NCBI RefSeq assembly: GCF_029626025.1
Contig: NZ_JARUBF010000001.1
Location: forward strand, 7,038,001 to 7,102,000
Length of the DNA: 64,000 bases
Source: Solwaraspora sp. WMMD406
GTDB taxonomy: Bacteria; Actinomycetota; Actinomycetes; Mycobacteriales; Micromonosporaceae
Direction of reading: 5' to 3'
Shown here: one piece after another, positions 60,455 to 64,000 of the stretch
How positions within the stretch are numbered: the first letter of the stretch is position 1
How the letters are laid out: each line of letters begins with the position of its first letter
Position numbers and translations under genes: made by a program
The notes under the pieces: generated by a model
Database searches by the model: none
What the model was told of the DNA's origin: nothing
Seen by the model: only the letters and a program-made list of their open reading frames with translations

Positions 60455-61048
60455 ACTTGGTGACGTGGTCTCCGCGTCGTCGAGACGTAGCTTCAGCGCA
60501 CCCACTACTTCGACGCGCAGCAGACCCAACTCATCATGGCGCGCGCAGCGCAGCTCAGCGGCGGCGACATGAGGACCGAATCAAGGCACTCAACAAGCTG
60601 ATAGGCAGGATCGTCTGGATCAAGATGCCCCGAAAACGATGACTCGGCCTACCTGACCGAGCTGACGGCGATCGCCAGAGGATCGCACCTGCGCGTACCG
60701 GTCCTTCATCTGATCTGCAGGGAGCCGACCCCGGTCAAGCTGGTCCGCTCATTCCTCGGCGACGATGTCGACGGCGTGTGCTGCCACGGGCACCAAAGGC
60801 CGGCGGCCCTACGACTGGGCCATGGCCTCCCTGCCCGACATCGGCCGACGGACACGGCGCATGTAGAGGATCTGCTCCCCGCCCGCGGGATGGTTCCTGC
60901 GGACGGAGCCATCCCCTGGTCTTGGTCCTCGCCGGCATCTCTCACACGGGTGCTTTGCAGGACGCGGAGGGCAGGGTGTTCACGGCAGGCGAGCCCGGTA
61001 GTGCGTGGATTGCGTCGTGTCCGCCGTCTCTCACGCGAGGATGGTCCG
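60455..61048. other. Interval between lexA and the primase-helicase gene
   Basis: About 590 bp. A 61-codon frame at 60457-60642 has an arginine-rich, low-complexity start and an unremarkable end (RIKALNKLIGRIVWIKMPRK); I cannot support it as a gene, though it may be a remnant. The helicase frame is open upstream to 60776 but that part has no domain-like sequence. Confidence 0.35.
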
Positions 61049-63388
61049 GTGGACGAGTTCGGTGGTCTTCGCCGGGAGGTGGAGCGGTTGCGGGCGGAGA
61101 ACGCCCGGCTGGCCCGGCTGCTGGACCTACGCGGCCAGAACACGATGCCGCGACCGGAGCAGTTGTCCGCGCCGGTCGCGGCACCTGGGATGGTCACGAT
61201 GGCGTCGCCGACGGCGGACAAACTGGCGCTGTTCAGCGACCGGTTCCGGGCCCGGACCGACGTGTACGCCATACGGTGGGAGAACGCCCGTACCGGGACC
61301 GCCGGCTGGATGCCCGCAGTCGCCGGCGGTTGGCGTAAGGGCATGGACCGGCGCGGCGCTTCCTACCTGCCCCTCACGGCGGAGGTCGTCGCCGCCCACC
61401 TCGTCGGCGACGTGTTCATCGGCCTGTACCCGCTGCTGCCGGGGAACACCTGCCGGTTCGTCGTGGCCGACTTCGACGGTCCGACAGCGATGCTCGACGC
61501 CCTAGCCTATGTGAAAGCGGCGAGGGCCAGCGTGGTGCCGGCCGCGCTGGAGATCTCCCAGTCGGGTCGCGGCGCCCACGTGTGGATCCTCTTCACCGAC
61601 ACGGTCCCGGCGACGACCGCCCGGGCGGTCGGCACCATCCTTCTACGCGAGGCGATGGTGCTACGCGGGTCGATGGACCTGCGGTCCTACGACCGGTTGT
61701 TCCCCAACCAGGACGTCCTACCCGCAGGTGGCTTCGGGAACCTGATCGCCGCGCCGTTGCACGGCCGCCGGCGCAAGGACGGACTGACCACGTTCCTCGA
61801 CCCCGGCACCCTCGAACCGTACGACGACCAGTGGGCGTTCCTGTCGACGCTGGACCGGCTCACCCCCGCAGGCGCCGAACGCGTCGCCAAACGGGCCAAA
61901 GCCGCCACCACCGGCACCGACGTCACCGCGATGAGCCGATCCGCCGCGACCCTGGTCCACCCCGCCCTGCCGCCGGTGATACACGCCGAGGTCGCAGCCG
62001 GGCTGAGCATCGACGCCACGCGATTGACCCCGGCCGCGCTCGCGACGTTCAAACACGCCGCCGCCATGGCCAACCCGAAGTTCTACGAACTGCAGCGCCT
62101 CCGCAAATCCACCTGGGACACCCCACGCTTCATCCGCGGCTACGACCTCACCCTCGACGACCGACTCATCCTCCCGCGCGGCCTGCGGCACACCATCACC
62201 ACGATCGTCGAACGCGCCGGATCACGACTGGCCGTCACCGACGCACGCAACCCCGGAACCGAGATCGACGCCGCGTTCACCGGCGACCTCACCGACAAAC
62301 AGACCCACGCGGTCAGCGCGCTCCTCGCCCACGACGACGGGATACTGGTCGCCCCACCCGGAGCCGGCAAGACCGTCATGGCCTGCGCCATGATCACCGA
62401 ACGCAACACCTCCACCCTGATCCTCGTCGACCGCAAAGCCCTCGCCGACCAGTGGCGCGCCCGCCTCGAGCAGTTCCTCACCCTCCGACCCGGTCAGCTC
62501 GGCGGCGGCCGCCGGAAACTCACCGGCGCGGTCGACATCGCCCTGCTGCCCTCCCTCGCGCGACGCGACGACATCCCCACCCTCACCCACGGCTACGGAC
62601 ACGTCATCGTCGACGAATGCCACCACCTGGCCGCCGCCGCGTACGAACACTGCGTCAAACGGATCGCCGCGCAGTTCTGGCTCGGCCTCACCGCCACACC
62701 CACCCGACGCGACGGCCTCGGCCAACTCGTCACCTGGCAACTCGGACCCGTCCGACACACCCTCACCGACGAGCAACAAGGCACCATCGCGGCCGCGATG
62801 CAGCCAGACGCCGGACCGAGACGGCTGCTCCACATCCACGACACCACATTCCAACCCGGCGACGTGGACCTCGACGCACCCGGCGCACTCGCCGAAGTCC
62901 ACCGACGGCTGGCCCTCGACGAACCCCGCAACACCCGGATCGCCGACGACGTCACCGCGGCACTGACACGCGGACGCAACTGCCTCGTCCTCACCCGCCG
63001 GATCGCCCACGTCGAGGCGCTCACCACCCTCCTCGCCGCCCGGGGACACCAAGCACTCGTGCTCCAAGGCGCCATGAGCACCACCAACCGACGCACCGTC
63101 ATCGACCGACTCGACACCGCCAAGGTCGGCGACGGACTCCTCGTCATCGGCACCACACCGTTCATCGGCGAAGGCTTCGACGCCCCCGCCCTCGACACCC
63201 TCTTCCTCGCCGGCCCCATCTCCTACGACGGCCTACTCATCCAATGCGCCGGCCGCGTCATCCGCGCCGCACCCGGCAAAGACACCGCCGAAGTCCACGA
63301 CTACCACGACCCCGCCACCCCCATCCTCGCCGCCTCACTCCCCCGCCGCATGCCCGGCTACCGCACGCTCGGCTTCACCACACCCTGA
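61049..63388 (+). CDS. Primase-helicase fusion resembling the TOTE conflict-system protein
   Basis: 779 residues from GTG 61049, eight bases after GAGG: VDEFGGLRREVERLRAENAR, a short leucine-rich coiled coil. An archaeo-eukaryotic-primase-like domain follows, with the acidic motif VADFDG at 139-144 and SGRGAHVWI at 172-180, then DRLFPNQD. The C-terminal half is an SF2 helicase: Walker A APPGAGKT ending at residue 442, DECH at 522-525, LTATPTRRDG, and QCAGRVIR near 730. This arrangement matches the proteins annotated as TOTE conflict-system primase/helicase, thought to act in defence against mobile elements; this assignment rests on motif recall and is not a search result. It stands alone, with LexA behind it and a phosphotransferase converging. 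All motifs look intact. Confidence 0.78.
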   Translation: MDEFGGLRREVERLRAENARLARLLDLRGQNTMPRPEQLSAPVAAPGMVTMASPTADKLALFSDRFRARTDVYAIRWENARTGTAGWMPAVAGGWRKGMDRRGASYLPLTAEVVAAHLVGDVFIGLYPLLPGNTCRFVVADFDGPTAMLDALAYVKAARASVVPAALEISQSGRGAHVWILFTDTVPATTARAVGTILLREAMVLRGSMDLRSYDRLFPNQDVLPAGGFGNLIAAPLHGRRRKDGLTTFLDPGTLEPYDDQWAFLSTLDRLTPAGAERVAKRAKAATTGTDVTAMSRSAATLVHPALPPVIHAEVAAGLSIDATRLTPAALATFKHAAAMANPKFYELQRLRKSTWDTPRFIRGYDLTLDDRLILPRGLRHTITTIVERAGSRLAVTDARNPGTEIDAAFTGDLTDKQTHAVSALLAHDDGILVAPPGAGKTVMACAMITERNTSTLILVDRKALADQWRARLEQFLTLRPGQLGGGRRKLTGAVDIALLPSLARRDDIPTLTHGYGHVIVDECHHLAAAAYEHCVKRIAAQFWLGLTATPTRRDGLGQLVTWQLGPVRHTLTDEQQGTIAAAMQPDAGPRRLLHIHDTTFQPGDVDLDAPGALAEVHRRLALDEPRNTRIADDVTAALTRGRNCLVLTRRIAHVEALTTLLAARGHQALVLQGAMSTTNRRTVIDRLDTAKVGDGLLVIGTTPFIGEGFDAPALDTLFLAGPISYDGLLIQCAGRVIRAAPGKDTAEVHDYHDPATPILAASLPRRMPGYRTLGFTTP

Positions 63389-63563
63389 ACCCACGCCCAG
63401 CCGTAGCAGCTCGCCCCGCACGCGCCGATGTCCCCGTCGGGGGTTCTCTCCGGCGAGGCGTCGGACCAGGTCCGCTGACCGGCGACCCGGATGTAGGGGC
63501 ACCGCGGGTCATCAGCTCGCGGACCGCCGCGAGGTGGTCGACTGTCAGCGCGGTGATGATCAT
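63375..63563 (-). pseudogene. Small ORF after the phosphotransferase, probably frameshifted
   Basis: ATG 63563 overlaps the upstream stop (ATGA): MIITALTVDHLAAVRELMTR, then GAPTSGSPVSGP in this frame. In another frame the same bases read YIRVAGQRTWSDASPE, which follows RGAP more naturally. A one-base change near 63497 may have broken a small gene coupled to the phosphotransferase. The 3' end overlaps the helicase stop by 14 bp. Family not recognised. Confidence 0.35.
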
Positions 63564-64000
63564 CGCCGTGTCTGGCGGATCAGGTCGGCGGCGTGGCCGC
63601 GCAGGCGGGCCAGCGCGGTGAGGCGGTGTGTCTTCTGCGCGTTGTCGGGCAGCGGGGCGTGGAGGCGGATCTCCCGGGCGACGAGCAGGGCCAGGTTGAC
63701 CGCGAACCCGACGGTGAGGTCGTGGCCGTGGATCCGGTCGGTGATCGCCTGTGCGAGGGTCGGGCTGGCGGGTGCGCCGATGGTGTAGAGCAGGGCCAGG
63801 TCGTAGCCGGGGAGATATCGGCCGCAGTGTTCGAAGTCGATGATCGCGCAGCGGCCGTCGGCGAGCAGCAGGTTGGCCGGTAACGGGTCGCCGTGTGCGA
63901 CCTGCCGGGTGTCGCCGCTGGCGTCGACGAGCTGGTGCAGCGCTGCCCGGTCGGCGTCGTCGAGCTGGCCTGCGGCGTGTTCGGCGTCGATGCGGCCGTG
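63560..64000 (-). CDS. APH-family phosphotransferase (partial, N-terminus beyond right edge)
   Basis: The minus frame is open from base 64000 to the stop at 63560-63562, 146 residues. VAHGDPLPANLLLADG is the Brenner catalytic-loop motif (HGDxxxxN) and CAIIDFEHCGRYLPGYDLAL holds the metal-binding Asp, both typical of aminoglycoside phosphotransferase/choline-kinase-like enzymes. The N-terminal lobe is outside the window. The substrate cannot be inferred. It converges with the primase-helicase gene and overlaps a small downstream ORF by four bases. Confidence 0.82.
   Translation of the reverse strand, partial: HGRIDAEHAAGQLDDADRAALHQLVDASGDTRQVAHGDPLPANLLLADGRCAIIDFEHCGRYLPGYDLALLYTIGAPASPTLAQAITDRIHGHDLTVGFAVNLALLVAREIRLHAPLPDNAQKTHRLTALARLRGHAADLIRQTRR

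Noticed and set aside
60457-60642. Short plus-strand ORF between lexA and the helicase
   Set aside because: No ribosome binding site, arginine-rich start and no recognisable domain.
60776-61048. Extended N-terminus for the primase-helicase
   Set aside because: No domain-like sequence; GTG 61049 has GAGG at proper spacing and starts the coiled coil.

Overview
High-GC actinobacterial DNA. GTG/TTG starts, 4-bp start/stop overlaps and the gene repertoire suggest Micromonosporaceae or a close relative (inference). The centre of the window, about 7.2-59.7 kb, is one CRISPR island holding two complete but different type I-E CRISPR-Cas systems in tandem. Each has all eight cas genes on the minus strand and is flanked by two arrays: one reading leftward after cas2 and one reading rightward, divergent from cas3.

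Left flank (1-7180): a large STAND/LuxR-type ATPase regulator running off the left edge, a divergent class III nucleotide cyclase, a secreted trypsin-like protease antisense to the cyclase tail, a Bcr/CflA-type MFS exporter, then tRNA-Ser(GCU) and tRNA-Arg(ACG) immediately before the island.

System 1 (7181-27283): array A (about 33 repeats), cas2-cas1-cas6e-cas5e-cas7e-cse2-cse1, a gap with a 16-bp-stem hairpin and a tiny membrane ORF, cas3, then array B (about 86 repeats). Array B is broken by an IS3-family element and an IS21-family element and is cut off on the right by a second, different IS21-family element. A short accessory stretch (29918-32142) holds small hypothetical genes and a gene remnant.

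System 2 (32143-59714): array II-A (about 90 repeats), cas2-cas1-cas6e-cas5e-cas7e-cse2-cse1, a gap with a possible small regulator gene, cas3, then array II-B (about 125 repeats). Array II-B is interrupted by two IS5-family elements and by a second copy of the 2204-bp IS21 element, here inside a spacer. The window thus holds roughly 330 spacers. The two repeats share the I-E stem plan but differ in sequence, yet all four leaders end in the same motif, CAGGTC(A/G)NNAAG(T/G).

Right flank (59715-64000): a LexA-type repressor split by a one-base frameshift with an SOS-box-like palindrome upstream, a primase-helicase fusion resembling the TOTE conflict-system protein, a probably broken small ORF, and the 3' part of a phosphotransferase gene running off the right edge.

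Expected logic: Cas1-Cas2 add spacers at the leader ends, Cas6e cuts the array transcripts, Cse1-Cse2-Cas7e-Cas5e-Cas6e form Cascade, and Cas3 degrades targeted DNA. No cas gene looks disrupted in either set; the insertions are confined to arrays and the accessory stretch.
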